From positions 744,001 through 808,000 of the forward strand of contig NC_134662.1 in the NCBI RefSeq assembly GCF_030463565.1: DNA of 64,000 bases, written 5' to 3'. This stretch comes from Pelecanus crispus. Taxonomy: Eukaryota > Chordata > Aves > Pelecaniformes > Pelecanidae. Below, piece by piece: positions 38,101 to 49,153 of this stretch (positions are counted from its first letter, which is position 1; every line of letters starts with the position of its first letter). The notes beneath the pieces were generated by a model. It saw nothing but the letters and a program-made list of their open reading frames with translations. It ran no database searches and was not told the DNA's origin. Position numbers and translations under genes: made by a program.

Positions 38101-41100
38101 AGGGAGGAAAGTACATGAGGTGTAGGAGATAGTGAGATACAGTGTGCAAAACAAAATGAAATGAATCTGTAGGAAAACTGCTTTTGTTAATTTAAGGATG
38201 TTAGGTCTCTTTTCAGCAATGAACGTAATACTGTCTCATGGGAAAATATAATAAAGAACATAGCTGTTTGCAGGATGAAGTACGAGTGGATCAATCCCTA
38301 CAATCGATACTAATTTATTTAACTTCTTATGTTCTTGTCTTTTGTACCCCTTTAGTTTCAGGTTTATGCATAGAATTAATTGTATAGAACAGTAATAGTA
38401 GTATAAGTAGATAAATTTATTCTGGCACTAACATAAGAAAAGAAAAAAAAAAGAAAATAAAGTTTCTTTAATGTACTGTATTAAAGAGAATACGTGTTTG
38501 CAATGAACCTTGCCATACTGTGCCTCAGCATTGCAACTTACATAACAAATAGGAATGCTTTGGCGGGGGGAAGGTCTTTAAAGTGATTTGAAAAATCACT
38601 TTTTAAAATTATTCAAGTCTTTACTCTTTTGAGACTTTTATTGCAACCAGTAGAATGAAGTAGAAATGGTTATTTCTTATGCATGTGGCAGCTTACCTAA
38701 TTTTTTTACGTTCCTGCAGTTATAGCAGAGTTGATACCCTATTGTGTGTGAGGACTTTGAAATTGGTGAAGTGTTTTGAGATGTCTGTCATGCGGAGTTG
38801 TCTTGGCTGTTTGTCTTTAGAAAGTGTTTCATCATTCCTGTCTTAAATACATTTTGTTACTTGTCGGTAATATTAATAAAAGATTTTAATCATAAGAATC
38901 TATAATGTAAAAAAGGATACATTTTCTCTTATTTGAAGTCTGCAGTTTCAGTACAACAGGAACAAGCTCTGGTAGATGGTGTCAGTATGTAGAGAAAACA
39001 GCTTTTTGTAAGGCATGTGTGTCTCTTTCCAAGCTCCCAATGGTCCTGAAGGTTCCACGACTGAACTCTTCTCCGTTGGCTCTCTGTGACAGGCCTTTTT
39101 CTCTCCTAGGATTTGGAGACATTTTAGTTCCAGGTATTTTTTGTTTAGCATGTTAATCTTACGGTTCAGTTTCACATGCAGTGATGTCAAGAAATGTAGA
39201 GAAATCTCAAGAGTTGATTTAGCAACTAATTTTATAGTATAAAACATATTTAATAGTGTGGTGATAGAGGAAATTATTCGTCCATTTGCACATGACTTGA
39301 GTACACACATATGTGACCACTCAAAACTTTATAATTTTGTTAGTCACACAACATGCAGTGTTTCTACCATACCTTCTCTCAAATTTTACTTTAAGATGTT
39401 ATGTAGAAGTATGCCTGGCACCACTGCAGATGAAAACAAGTATGTCTTCTGGCTTTCAGATTTCTTCTGAGAAATCATTTGTTTATTTTCTTGTATTTTG
39501 GGAAATATGAACTGTCATCCCCATCCATGTCTGTTGTGTGTGTGTGTGTGTATCCCCGACCTATAATAGGTATAGTCATTAACCATAAATTTCTTACTGC
39601 CTTTACTGGGAGCTGGAAGGGATGAATTTGCCCTTATTCTTCTTGGGAAGACCATATTTTTACAACTGTTTATTAGGGATGGGATGACATTTTGTATCTA
39701 CGGTCTGTGTATTTGTAGATGTTAATTTTATTATTAGAGTGCTTTTGTTGTACTGGGCTTGTGTTATCATATAAGTGTGTTGTTGTAAGCTGTGCAGCCT
39801 CCTGAATGATGCTGTCGTAGTACTTAAACACCAGGGTGCCCAAGTAAGTGTTGGGGGAAAAAAAAAATCTTAAAAGTTCTTAGATAATTTGATGGTTTTG
39901 TGTATCTTAATGCACGAATGGGTTGAAAATGTGTTGTAATTGTCCTTTCCTTTCCTAGGCTTACTGGTAGCCTATTGCCATAGATTTGATATTCAGGTGC
40001 AGTCATCCAGAGTCTATTTTGTAGCCTGCACAATAGGTACGTATAACAGTGATACTTGAACACAATACCTACAGGAGTTGCTCCTTTTAAAAGCATACTG
40101 TCGATCTCGTATTACATAGTTTGTTTTTTATTCTTCTCCTTTTATTATTAAACAGAAATGTTTTAGCAAAGTACTTTGGAGGCTAGACCTTCCATTACCA
40201 AGTTACCTGGTGTAATTTTCCTGAGCTGTTTTGTCTGCCGTATATAAGGGGAGCTGTTTACCATGGCTTGTCTCACTATAACCCTTACATCTACTCTACC
40301 TTTGTACATGCTTAGCTACTCATTCTGGTTTCTTGATTCGTGAATCTTTGAGTTTATTGCATGTGAGAATTCAGGTTCAGGGATATCTTCTTTTGACTTT
40401 GTTCTTAACATTTTGTGTATTCTAAAAGTATGTGACCTGTGATGCAGCAAATTACATTATGATGGCTTCCAAATTAGTTTTCTTCTTTGGTTTGTAGAAT
40501 CCATAGAGTTATATGCCAAAGACTTAAAGATGACTGATGAATAGAATCTTACAGATTTCTGTTGGCTTTGTTACAAAGTATTTATGCTAGCAAAGACTTA
40601 AGATGCTTGCAGTTAATGTAATGAAAAATTTTCATGGAAAAACTGCTTTAGAAGTTCTTTTGAAAAAGTAGCTAGGTTCTTGGACACTTATAGGAGGATT
40701 AGAGAGATGCTTTTATTTCGATGTACCAAATATTAAATAATTTCCTCTCGTATATACTTAAATTAAACTGTTACCTTACCTGGTACTTTCAAAACATGTT
40801 TACAGAAATTGATAGGAAAATGTTGTATCAAGGAAGAGTCAGCAGTGTACTATTGCAGCAATGAAAACTAACCAGATACAGGGCTGTGTTAGCAAGATTG
40901 AGTCAGCAGTATGAGACAAGTGATTATTCCCCTCAATTTGGCAGTTAAGACTTGAGCCTGGAATACTGTATCTAGCTTGGGGATCCCTGGTGCAAGACAG
41001 AAATTGACATATTGGAGTAAATCCCATGGAGACCATCAAGATGGCTGAGGGCTGGAGCAAATGATTTTAGAAGAAGGCAAAGAGGAGATTCTGTTGCTGT

Positions 41101-44100
41101 CCACAGCTACCTAATGTGAGGATGCAGAGAAGACAGAGACAGACTTTTCTTAAGTGCGCAGGGATAAGATATGAGGCAATGGACTTAAGTCACAAGAAGT
41201 AGTATTTCAACTAGATATAAGGAACTCTTACTAATAACATAATGTGCCCTGAAAAAAAAATTCTGAAGAGTGTAAAAATTTATTGAGTATTCTAATCATA
41301 GAATCATTTAGGTTGGAAAAGGCCTTTAAGATCAAGTCCAACTGTAAACTTAACACTAGCAAGTTCATCACTAAACCTTGCCCCTAAATACCACATCTTT
41401 TAAATATCTCCAGGGATGGTGACCCAACCACTTCCCTGGGCAACCTGTTCCAATGCTTGGCTACCCTTTCCCTGAAGAAATTTTTCCTAATATCCTATCT
41501 AAAGCACTCCTGGTACAACTTGAGGCCGTTCCCTCTCATCCTATCACTTGTTCCTTGGGAAAAGAGACTGACAGTCACCTCATTAACACCCTCCTTTCAG
41601 GTAGTTCTAGAGAGCAATAAGGTCTCCCCTCAGCCTCCTCTTCTCCACACTAAACAACATCAGTTCCCTCAGCTGCTCCTCATAGCGCTTGTTCTCTAGA
41701 CCCTTCACCAGTTTTGTTGCTCTTCTTTGGACACGCTCCAGCACCTCAATGTCTGTCTTCATCTGGTTCCTGAATAAAAATCAGTTGGATTTAGCTTCCT
41801 TGTTCTGAAAATGTAATTGAAAATAGAACCATAGAATCATAGAATCATTTACGTTGGAAAAGACCTCCAAGATCATCCAGTCCAACCATTAACCTACACT
41901 ACCAAGTCCACACTAAACCAATCAAGGGTAGACTAGACTAAACCATGTCCCCAAGTGCCACATCTACCTGTTTTTTGAACACTTCCAGGGATGGGGACTC
42001 CACCACCTCTCTGTGCAGCCTGTTCCAATGTTTGACTACCCTTTCCGTGAAGAAATTTTTCCTAATATACAACCTAAACCTCCCCTGGCGCAGCTTAAGC
42101 CCATTTCCTCTCGTCCTATTGCTAACTGCTTGGGAGAAGAGACCAACACCCACCTCACTACAACCTCCTTTCAGGTAGTTGTAGAGAGCGATAAGGTCTC
42201 CCCTCAGCCTCCTCTTCTCTAGGCTAAACAACCCCAGTTCCCTCAGCCGCTCCTCATAAGGCCTGTGCTCCAGACCCTTCACCAGCTTCCTTGCCCTTCT
42301 CTGAACACGCTCCAGCACCTCAATGTCTTTCTTGTATTGAGGGGCCCAAAACTGGACACAGTGTTCCAGGTGCAGCCTCACCAGCGCCGAGTACAGGGGG
42401 ACAATCACCTCCCTGCTCCTGCTGGCCACACTCTTCCTGATACACCACACTATTTCTGATACAATAATTACAATATGAGATCCTAGCTGTTTCTGTTCTG
42501 ATTAATAATTTTTGCAGAACACATGCAGAAATTAAGCAGTAAGTAATAACAAACTATAACATACAGCTGGATTTTTTTTTTTTCAGTGGTGTTGCAGGAT
42601 ATTAAGAAACAGCCAAAGCCAAGGCAAACAAGAAGCACACATTATAATGGTCAAAATAATTGTCTGTATCTGTTGAATTCATAAATACAATATGAAGGAC
42701 AATATTCCATTTGTTTATTTTGCCTTTCTCAAACTGCTTGAGGTAATGATTTAATTGCACAGTATGGACTAGGCCAGTCACACTACTTTCACAACATGTT
42801 ATTGTCAGTAGAAAGACTGTAGTATCTCTGTTAAGTAAAGCACTATTTCAAGTTTACATTGTGTATATAATGCTTGTGTCTAGAGGCCTGAAAAAATTCT
42901 GAAGATGTTGTTTTACATATTACTTGAAAATAGTTACTGTTAGAATGCTCATCTAGCTAATTATTTAGTTGTTCTTGAGCAGAGCTATATCTGAATAACT
43001 GGGTTTTGTTTTCTTCCAGCATATGGCATAGGCCTTCTTGTGACCTTTGTTGCCTTGGCATTGATGCAGATGGGCCAGCCCGCTCTCCTCTACTTGGTGC
43101 CCTGTACTCTCCTCACAAGCTTTGCTGTGGCTCTTTGGAGAAAGGAGCTTGCAATGTTCTGGACGGGCAGCGGCTTTGCGGTGAATACCAGTTTGATATG
43201 AGTGTCTTCAGGAAATACTAATATTATAAAAACCTAACTAGAATTAAAGTTGAGTAAAATATTGCAGTATTATCAAACAAAAACAAAGATTTTTGTTTTG
43301 ATTGTTTTTTTACATACTTTTTTTGCCTCAGTAGGGTTTTCTTTCTTTAATGTTTATGGACGCTTAAACTGGCTAGTGAAAAGTAAAGTAGACCTTGTCT
43401 ATCCTTCTTGATTTTGCCATAATTTTACTGTTTTGATCTCTGTTGAAAGTGTAGTAGTAGTAGTAGTAAAATATTTATAAAGTTATATAAAATATATCCT
43501 TAAATTATTTTTCTCCGTATTTTTTCATAGACTACTACTTATGAATGTAGAAATCTAGTTCAATATAGTAAATTATCACTTTGTTTCACTGTGGTACAAG
43601 GGAAACTAATTTCATTCCAAAAGGAATAATTTCTATTGTGATGCATGATTACAGATTTTGAATAATTACTTGAAGGCCAAATCTATCAAGCTAGAGGTTC
43701 CTCCCAGAGAGTTTTATTTTGTTATTCAGCTATTTGTGATAACCTTCACAACTCTCCTCTAGAGAACTGAATTTAATTGTTGGAAAAATATCTGAGATCA
43801 TCTGAAATGGGATGGAAAAGTTGCCAGTTGTTGTACACTGATAGTAAAGGTGGGCAAAACCAGAGAATGACGAAGTGCCAAGGTGCTCTTTGCCTGTTGC
43901 TGTGTAATCACCAGAACACATCTGAAATCAGCAAGTAACAATCAGAAAGTAATTAAACACATTTCTGGAAGAAAAATCCCCTTGTGTACTATAAAACACA
44001 AAGACAGGATAACTATATATGCATGTGTCCACTACTGGAGAATGATAACGGAGATGATGGACCTTTAATCTTCATCTTGTATGACCATCACTCCTGATAA

Positions 44101-44443
44101 CTGGACACAGTAATTCCTGCTTTACATCATTCTGACTGTGATCTTCCATTTACAGAAAGACCTACCTCAGCCTCCCTTGGTGATAGCTCCTGTCAACTGC
44201 CCTGAGCTTCCCAAAGATAGCAACGTACCAGCCTCTCAACAAGACACAGAGCAAATGACCAATCCTACACTCCATGTGAAGGAGCTGCATGGCCCCACCT
44301 CAGCTGCAGAGGAGCTGGCTGATACCGACACAAAGATGGACCAGTCAGAAATTTGTATTGCACAGAGTGAGGAACCAGCTGGTCAGAATCAGGACAACCT
44401 TGAAAGCAAATGCCTAAATGCACAGCAAAAGCAGCTGGAATAA
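16694..44443 (+). CDS. SPPL2B: SPPL2B, signal peptide peptidase-like 2B, complete, 15 coding exons
   Basis: Exons: 16694-16750, 27258-27377, 30434-30616, 31276-31365, 32302-32441, 33278-33420, 34308-34404, 34561-34677, 36172-36253, 37313-37387, 37514-37576, 39034-39133, 39959-40036, 43020-43180, 44156-44443. All junctions are GT-AG and in phase, giving 597 aa (human about 592). Residues 1-19 start a signal peptide. Exons 2-4 form the lumenal PA domain, with a GNCTF glycosylation site. Nine membrane segments follow. The catalytic YD is at 355-356 (exon 10), GFGD at 415-418 (exon 12) and PAL at 469-471 (exon 14). It is a GxGD intramembrane aspartyl protease of endosomal and plasma membranes that cleaves type II membrane stubs such as TNF in the SPPL2 family. 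The C-terminal 95 residues are polar, rich in Gln, Glu and Pro, and probably disordered. Close similarity to human SPPL2B and adjacency to LSM7 settle the paralogue. The start codon was chosen because MAARRAR...WLLLHVLPQ forms the expected leader right after the promoter. Confidence 0.97.
17111..22136. other. 5' part of SPPL2B intron 1
   Basis: No exon, RNA gene or recognisable interspersed repeat was seen. There are a few T-rich tracts (for example near 17164-17185) and an A-tract at about 21265-21280. Confidence 0.4.
22137..22689 (+). mobile_element. Diverged solo LTR, same family as the LTRs at 31.5 and 48.6 kb
   Basis: The + strand follows, block by block, the reverse complement of the LTRs at 31537-32104 and 48596-49148. 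Shared blocks include GAGTTAATTTTCTTCCTAG, CTTTTCAGCTTCCCATGCTC, TGACGTCA (22381-22388), TTTATTTCAATTATTAAAC and GTGGTGCTTAGTTGCTGGCT. So it sits in the opposite orientation to those two. The termini are decayed (no clean TG...CA and no target duplication visible), so the limits are approximate and the insertion is older. Confidence 0.8.
22937..25808 (-). mobile_element. CR1 LINE (outer copy), interrupted by a second CR1
   Basis: The 3' end (reverse GAATCATAGAATCATAG) is at 22937. Reading on the - strand, reverse transcriptase remnants appear in two separate parts. 25805-25199 carries the region around [25 protein letters not shown] and [12 protein letters not shown] ending ...ISDSQH. 24180-22937 resumes just after it with [14 protein letters not shown] and LEKRRL. 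The gap between them, 24181-25198, is a different CR1 copy. The outer element is 5'-truncated (no endonuclease region seen) and has several frame breaks, so it is inactive. Confidence 0.85.
24181..25198 (-). mobile_element. CR1 LINE (inner copy), inserted into the outer CR1
   Basis: It begins (element 3' end) with GAATCATAGAATCATTTAGG at 24181 and runs to about 25198. On the - strand it encodes the C-terminal part of CR1 ORF2: [29 protein letters not shown] and [20 protein letters not shown]. It belongs to the same subfamily as the copies at 41.8 and 58.5 kb. The 5' end is truncated inside the reverse transcriptase. Confidence 0.88.
26311..26530 (-). mobile_element. Partial LTR of the 31.5/48.6 kb family in SPPL2B intron 1
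   Basis: Shares TCCCAACCTCTTGTGCACC-like, AGCAATAGCTAAAACATTAG, TTATCAACATTGTTTTGG and GAAGAAAATTAACTCCATCC with the right-hand part of the two intact LTRs, in the same orientation as them. The CRE, TATA and left half are missing, so it is a truncated and diverged copy. Confidence 0.7.
28344..28410 (+). repeat. CR1 3'-tail fragment, + orientation
   Basis: GGTTGGACTTGATGATCTTA, then GGTCTTTTCCAACCTAAATG and the terminal ATTCTATGATTCT. This is the standard CR1 3' end with its short repeat, here only about 67 bp long in SPPL2B intron 2. Confidence 0.85.
30728..30742. repeat. Short TG microsatellite
   Basis: About 7.5 uninterrupted TG units in SPPL2B intron 3, 112 bp after exon 30434-30616. Confidence 0.85.
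31537..32104 (-). mobile_element. Intact solo LTR in SPPL2B intron 4 (568 bp, 5-bp target duplication)
   Basis: TGTCGTGG...CAGGACA is flanked by GGCGG at 31532-31536 and GGCGG at 32105-32109, an exact 5-bp target-site duplication. The functional orientation is -: a TATA motif (TATATAAA, 31842-31849) and a perfect CRE TGACGTCA (31857-31864) read toward an AAT/ATT-rich stretch with ATTAAA. No internal viral sequence remains. It is antisense to SPPL2B, lying between exon 4 (ends 31365) and exon 5 (starts 32302). A 5-bp duplication is typical of ERVL-like elements. Confidence 0.9.
35745..36060 (-). repeat. Degenerate CR1 reverse transcriptase fragment in SPPL2B intron 8
   Basis: On the - strand, [23 protein letters not shown] and an upstream ...[10 protein letters not shown]-like stretch match the middle of CR1 ORF2. 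It differs clearly from the younger copies, so it is another, older subfamily. It ends about 110 bp before exon 36172-36253. Confidence 0.7.
36497..36622 (+). repeat. G/T-rich low-complexity tract
   Basis: Consists almost only of G and T (GGGGTTTTTTGGGG-like blocks, then TTTTTGG runs) in SPPL2B intron 9. Frames through it give only Gly, Val, Phe and Trp and are not genes. Confidence 0.8.
36753..36850 (-). repeat. CR1 3'-end fragment in SPPL2B intron 9
   Basis: The + strand has ATAGAATCATAGAATCG, then TTTAGGTTGGAAAAGACC and CATCCAGTCCAACCATTAAC. It is the reverse of a CR1 3' terminus and only about 100 bp long. Confidence 0.85.
39535..39551. repeat. Short TG microsatellite
   Basis: About 8 TG units in SPPL2B intron 12. 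Confidence 0.85.
40833..41235 (+). repeat. Degenerate CR1 fragment, + orientation, SPPL2B intron 13
   Basis: GGAATACTGTATCTAGCTTG, GGATCCCTGGTGCAAGACAG and GAGGGCTGGAGCAAATG follow the CR1 region coding for EYCVQLW, the following ...KKD... and RGLEH. It is heavily diverged. It faces the two minus-oriented CR1 copies that follow. Confidence 0.6.
41294..41775 (-). repeat. 5'-truncated CR1 in SPPL2B intron 13 (first of two)
   Basis: Starts TAATCATAGAATCATTTAGG and continues through the CR1 3' region (CCAGGGATGGTGACCC..., TTTTTCCTAATATCC, TCAGCCTCCTCTTCTCC) to about 41775. It is about 480 bp and moderately diverged. Confidence 0.85.
41826..42466 (-). repeat. 5'-truncated CR1 in SPPL2B intron 13 (second)
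   Basis: Starts ATAGAATCATAGAATCATTT. On the - strand it keeps a long open frame with [20 protein letters not shown] and [20 protein letters not shown]. It is close to the copies at 24.2 and 58.5 kb. The 5' break is near ACACCACACTATTTC at 42442-42456. Confidence 0.88.
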
Positions 44444-45158
44444 ATGATGTGATAAGAACCCCTTATTTTCCCTCACAAACATATCCATATAAAACCAGTA
44501 TGTATTTAGGACTGGTTCAGTAGTGTTTGCGTTCATTGAGGAACCTCACTGGGAGTCTGATCATCAAATCCAACAACGAATGTTCTGCCTCCAGCTTTGG
44601 TACAGCTATACATTTCAAACATCTTTCTGAAATATGGTGCTCTACAAGGGTTCTAATGTATGAATTTCAATGATCATTTTATTAGTGAATGCCTTTGTTC
44701 CATTTTCATTATACTGGGGTAGTATTAAGAGTCTTTATTTACACAGTACTCTGTGCTTGTGTGGCTATTTTGCTGCTTTAGCATAGTGTAGGTTAACGTG
44801 GAGGAAAAGCATTGAACAAGTCTGCTACAATGCTTAGTTGAGAGAAACGTGATAGTTTTTTTAGCACTTTCCCTATTGTCATGTTTTACTTTACTTTTCC
44901 CTACTTGTCAAAGCCATTGATGCAAGGGAATGCTTTAGTATAAACTGACATTCAGGAAATGCAGAGAATGGTTAAGTTACCAGCCTCTGAAAGGATTTAT
45001 AATACCATGGTGCATTAAATGCATCTCTTAACTTTTTTTGTCTTTGTTTTTACTTCCAGGTACCTGGGTTGGCTACTAGTCTAGTTTAAAAGGCAGGATG
45101 AATGGAGCTACAGGAAGCTTTCTGAGCACTCGTATGAACTCTAGGGGCTGTCTCTGAA

Positions 45159-45164
45159 AATAAA
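45159..45164 (+). terminator. Candidate polyadenylation signal of SPPL2B
   Basis: AATAAA followed by a GT-rich AGTGTTTGTTACAG, about 715 bp after the stop codon. This is the first well-formed signal and GT-rich element pair in the 3' UTR. Confidence 0.55.
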
Positions 45165-48050
45165 GTGTTTGTTACAGAACACTGTCTGGAAGCAAAAGCA
45201 TATTAAGGATGTTTAATGTTTTAGAATAAGATACAAGCCAAATAGGTAAGAAAATAGGTAGTAGCACTGCACTAAGCTTAACAGGCAGTATTTTCATTGG
45301 GAAAATGTTAAAATAAAGCAATAAAAGTTCATATGTTTGGGGTTTTGAGCTTCTACTTGGTATTTGTTTAAGGAATATAATTGTGATTTCTAATTCTGAA
45401 GAAAATACTCTGGTGTTTTCATTCCCAAGGGAGCACATATGGTGCTATAGTCAGGTGCGATTTAAAGCTACTTGCTGCTCAGTAACTAATCAACTGCCTC
45501 AGTCATGTTTTGTCTTTGTCTCAAGAGTAGCCAAAGCATGGCGTGTCAGGTTCTGGAATGAGGCTGTGATCTAGCCTATTATTTTGCACCTACATGACAT
45601 TGTGAAGGACTAAATTTGTGAATTTAAAACTTTTTGGGGTGCAACTGGTCTTACTTTATGTCCCTGAAATTGTGTGTTTTCCTGTATAACATGATTGAGT
45701 CTTTTATGCATTAACTTTAGTACACATAGAGGGATGATGTGATTTGCATATTATTTATTCCATCTAAGAACATTTGGCTTTATCAAAGGTGTTTGTTCTA
45801 CACTTAAATTGCAATCCCAGAAAGCCTCAAAGACTTCATATTAAAACTGAAATAGAATGGAAGTATTCTAGGATCCTAGAATGTGATTCCAAATTGCATG
45901 GAACGAATATTCTTCGGAGTATTCAAGAGCCCAAAATGTCATGTACAAAAGTATCATCACAGTCACACAATCAGAAACAGTGCTTTTAAATTAAGAGTCT
46001 GCAGTTGGCATGTTGAGTTGGATTCTGAAGGGCTCTCTTTTAATGTCTGTCTGTTAAATTTCAGCCATTGTCTTTTTGGCTTGGTTTTCCAAAAGTTTGC
46101 CCTCTGTTTTTTGGATGATAACTTCCGTTCTTCTCTGTTCCACATTGGGTGGATAGTATTCTTTCTCTAAAACATGAAAGGCTTTCTGTAAAACCACACT
46201 ATGGCCTCAGAGTTTTACCAGCTTCTGCTTAAAGCCTCAAGCCCTGTCTGATAATTTAATTTAATGGTGAGTTTCTTGAAAGGCTTCCTGAGTCCAAAGC
46301 CTTGCACTACATTTAATTTACAAATCGCCCTAATGGAAGATAGTAGTACTAAAGAGATCAGTTTTTCAATCTCCTCTTTAATGGACTATGTTGCTTTTGC
46401 CAGCAGTAATTTGAACCAATAATTACTAATAAAAAGCAACAGAGATATTTTACTGAAAACTTCAGCCAGCTGGATTATGCCTTAATTTAAGCCATCATAT
46501 AAGTATGTATATTAAATTAAGAAAACAGTCTTGTGTTTAAATAATGAACTTTACAAATAGCAAGAAAACAAGTTCGGAGACTGACTCAAAGTTCTATGTT
46601 TTTTTGCCTTGATTGTCTTTCAGTCATAATGTTATTTGGACTAGCTTTTTATATACTTAAAAGCCAGTAGCTTTCTGATGATAAAGCATTAAGTTTTATC
46701 ACCTACTTGAAAGTGTACTTTAACATTTGTTCTCATATGTTGTGGGTTAGGAAACAGTTTATTTCTCAAATTGTTTATAACTCAATTAAAATGAAAGAAT
46801 TCATAACACTTAACTTGTAGGCATTTAACAGTTGCTTTGTTCGCATTGCATTCTAGGTAGGTCTGCTTGGAATATGTGCTTCACCTTATGTTTCTGGGGG
46901 TTTTCCATCTCTGTTTAAGTGTAGGGTTGTGTTGGTGGTGGGGTTTTTTTTTTGTGTTCAAACTACAAACATCAGTGCGGGGAAAAAAACAATAGCTACT
47001 CAGTGCAATATCTCCAGTTAAATTATGTAAACTGGTAATGAGTTACATATTTTGACTATTCCAGTAATGTACAAATCAGGTGACCTGGTGCACTAGTTAG
47101 GCTGTGACTGTTTGGACCCTGATCCTGGGTAGTTCAATCACTTCCATCAAAAACCAAAGCTATGCTTTTTTGTCTTTCAAAAACCTACCTGACCAGCTTA
47201 ATGTAAAACTTAATGTTGTATAGGAAAATGTGAAGAGATGTTCAGTGTAGCTGACTCTGATTTTATCTGATGATTGCAGATACATATCCCACACCAAACT
47301 TGAGTTAAAATGCTCAAAAGTAATGAAACTAATGTTAGTGTTAAAAGTAATGTTGATGCACTGCTGATTTACATCTTTCACATACTAAGTATATAGCTAA
47401 CTATCTAAAAATTCAATAATAAGGATTCTATATCTGAAAACTTGTATGTGTTCAGGGGAAGCACTTTTTTTAGTCAAAAAAAACCCCAAAACAAAAACAC
47501 CCAACAAACCACCCAAAAAAACCCAGAACAACAACCAACTCCACTAAAAAAAAATTTTAAAATCATGTTTAAAAAAAAAAAGCAAACAAACAAAAAAAAC
47601 CAACTCCAAAACTCTTTGGATCACAGTAGTGAGGATCAGATTATTTCCTGGATCTGAAATAACTAAATATCAGTGTTGTTGGACCAAGTGTTTGTTTTTG
47701 ACTGTGTCCTCCTGAAGGGTTGCACAAATGCAGCTGAAGGTAGAATGCAACGTGAAAGACTTTACTAAGGGTGACAAGTAAGGAAGAAGTATCCCAAACC
47801 CTCTTTTAATTCTGGGGATTTTTTTTCTTGTCACAAATGAAGAGCATTTTAAAAGAAATATATAAGAAACAGAAAAAAATTTATTCAAAAATATATTCTA
47901 CTTATACCAGTGACAGTAAAAACACATCCACATCATGTAAGAATTATACTTGTGAAAATATTTAATGTTTTCTCTAAACTTGGACAAATGCCAGAAGACC
48001 GAAAATCTGCAGCACAGTGTATTTTCCAATAGGTTTATTAACATGTCTAA
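45165..48050. other. Stretch downstream of SPPL2B
   Basis: May hold more SPPL2B 3' UTR if the first poly(A) signal is not used. No exon or interspersed repeat recognised. There is an A/C-rich low-complexity tract at about 47474-47605. Confidence 0.4.
47474..47605. repeat. A/C-rich low-complexity tract
   Basis: Runs of A broken by CCC, CAAAACA and CCAACTCC units. It resembles the complement of the G/T-rich tract at 36.5 kb. Similar tracts occur at 14815-14880, 15283-15330 and 53250-53300. Confidence 0.7.
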
Positions 48051-48051
48051 T

Positions 48052-48381
48052 AGAAAGCTTCAGTTAAAACACTGTTGTTTTCATTTTTTTCTCCTTCTTT
48101 TATATTAACCATGCCAAATTTCTTGAACTTTTTACGTGATGTCTTGATCTCAGATAATCAGTCAAGCTTTTCCTTCAGAATCTGCTCTTTTCTTACAGTA
48201 GCCCTCAGTATGTCTTTTGTTAAGAATGCCTTGCAAGTCTTGATAGCATTTTTCAGATGTGCACATTTCTGTGTTTCAGATTTGGTTTTTGCATCCATGA
48301 TGCATTGCTCAGACTGAGAACATATCATGGCTATAATGGTAGTACCTGTACACTTCCAAGTATGCTGGGAAATAGCACTGA
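48052..48381 (-). pseudogene. Exon-like segment of an unidentified gene, one internal stop
   Basis: On the - strand a splice acceptor (TTTCTTTCTGGCTCCACAG) ends at 48382. The following frame is open for 73 codons and contains KCTGTTIIAMICSQSEQC, SETQKCAHLKNAIKTCKAF and EQILKEKLD. It meets one TGA at 48158-48160, then stays open for about 36 more codons (IKTSRKKFKKFG) to a TAG. The composition is Lys-rich and coil-like, without the repeats or low complexity of chance frames. I do not recognise the family. The TGA could be the true stop or a lesion. An A-rich strand can produce such composition by chance, so confidence is limited. Confidence 0.35.
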
Positions 48382-48595
48382 CTGTGGAGCCAGAAAGAAA
48401 CTAGCTAGTAAACAGTATTGAAATAATATGATTTTGAGCTTTAAGAATGTGGCTGCATTCGTTAATTAATTAATACGCCGTTTCGGAGATGCTGTGTATT
48501 TACCTGCAGATCTTACTTTGTTATGTAGTATCTGATGGGCAACAGAATGCTTAGAGAATTTAAAGGTAGTTTTCTACTTAACCACTGTCGTGGTT

Positions 48596-49148
48596 TAGCC
48601 CCAGCCAGCAACTACACCACGCAGCCGCTCACTCACTCCCCCTATCCCGATGGGATGGGGGAGAGAATCGGAAGAGTTGAGAAACACTCCTGCGTTGAGC
48701 TAAGAACAGTTTAATAATTGAAATAAAGTAAAATAGTAATGCTAATAGTAACAGTATAATAATGATAATAATAATAATGATACACGAAGCAAGTGATGCA
48801 CAATGCAATTGCTCACCACCCAACGACCGATACCCAGACAGTTCCCGAGCAGCGATCGCAGCTCCCTGGCCACCCCCCCCCAGTTTATATACTGAGCATG
48901 ACGTCATATGGTATGGAATAGCCCTTTGGTCAGTTTGGATCAACTATTCTGGCTGTGCCCCCTCCCAGTTTCTTGTGCGCCTGGCAGAGCATGGGAAGCT
49001 GAAAAGTCCTTGACTAGCATAAGCAGTACTTAGCAACAACTAAAAACATCAGCATGTTATCAACATTCTTCTCCTACTAAATCCAAACCACAGCACTATG
49101 CCCGCTGCTAGGAAGAAAATTAACTCTATCCCAGCCGAAACCAGGACA
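48596..49148 (-). mobile_element. Intact solo LTR downstream of SPPL2B (553 bp, 5-bp target duplication)
   Basis: TGTCGTGG...CAGGACA is flanked by ACCAC at 48591-48595 and ACCAC at 49149-49153. It is almost identical over long stretches to the LTR at 31537-32104. It has the same - strand TATA motif (48884-48891), the same CRE TGACGTCA (48899-48906) and the same AATAATGATAATAATAATAA tract. Different target duplications show two separate insertions, not a duplicated segment. Confidence 0.9.
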
Positions 49149-49153
49149 ACCAC

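Noticed and set aside
31537-49148. Two near-identical LTRs in the same orientation, considered as the two ends of one 17-kb provirus
   Set aside because: Each has its own 5-bp target duplication, and host exons of SPPL2B lie between them. They are independent insertions.
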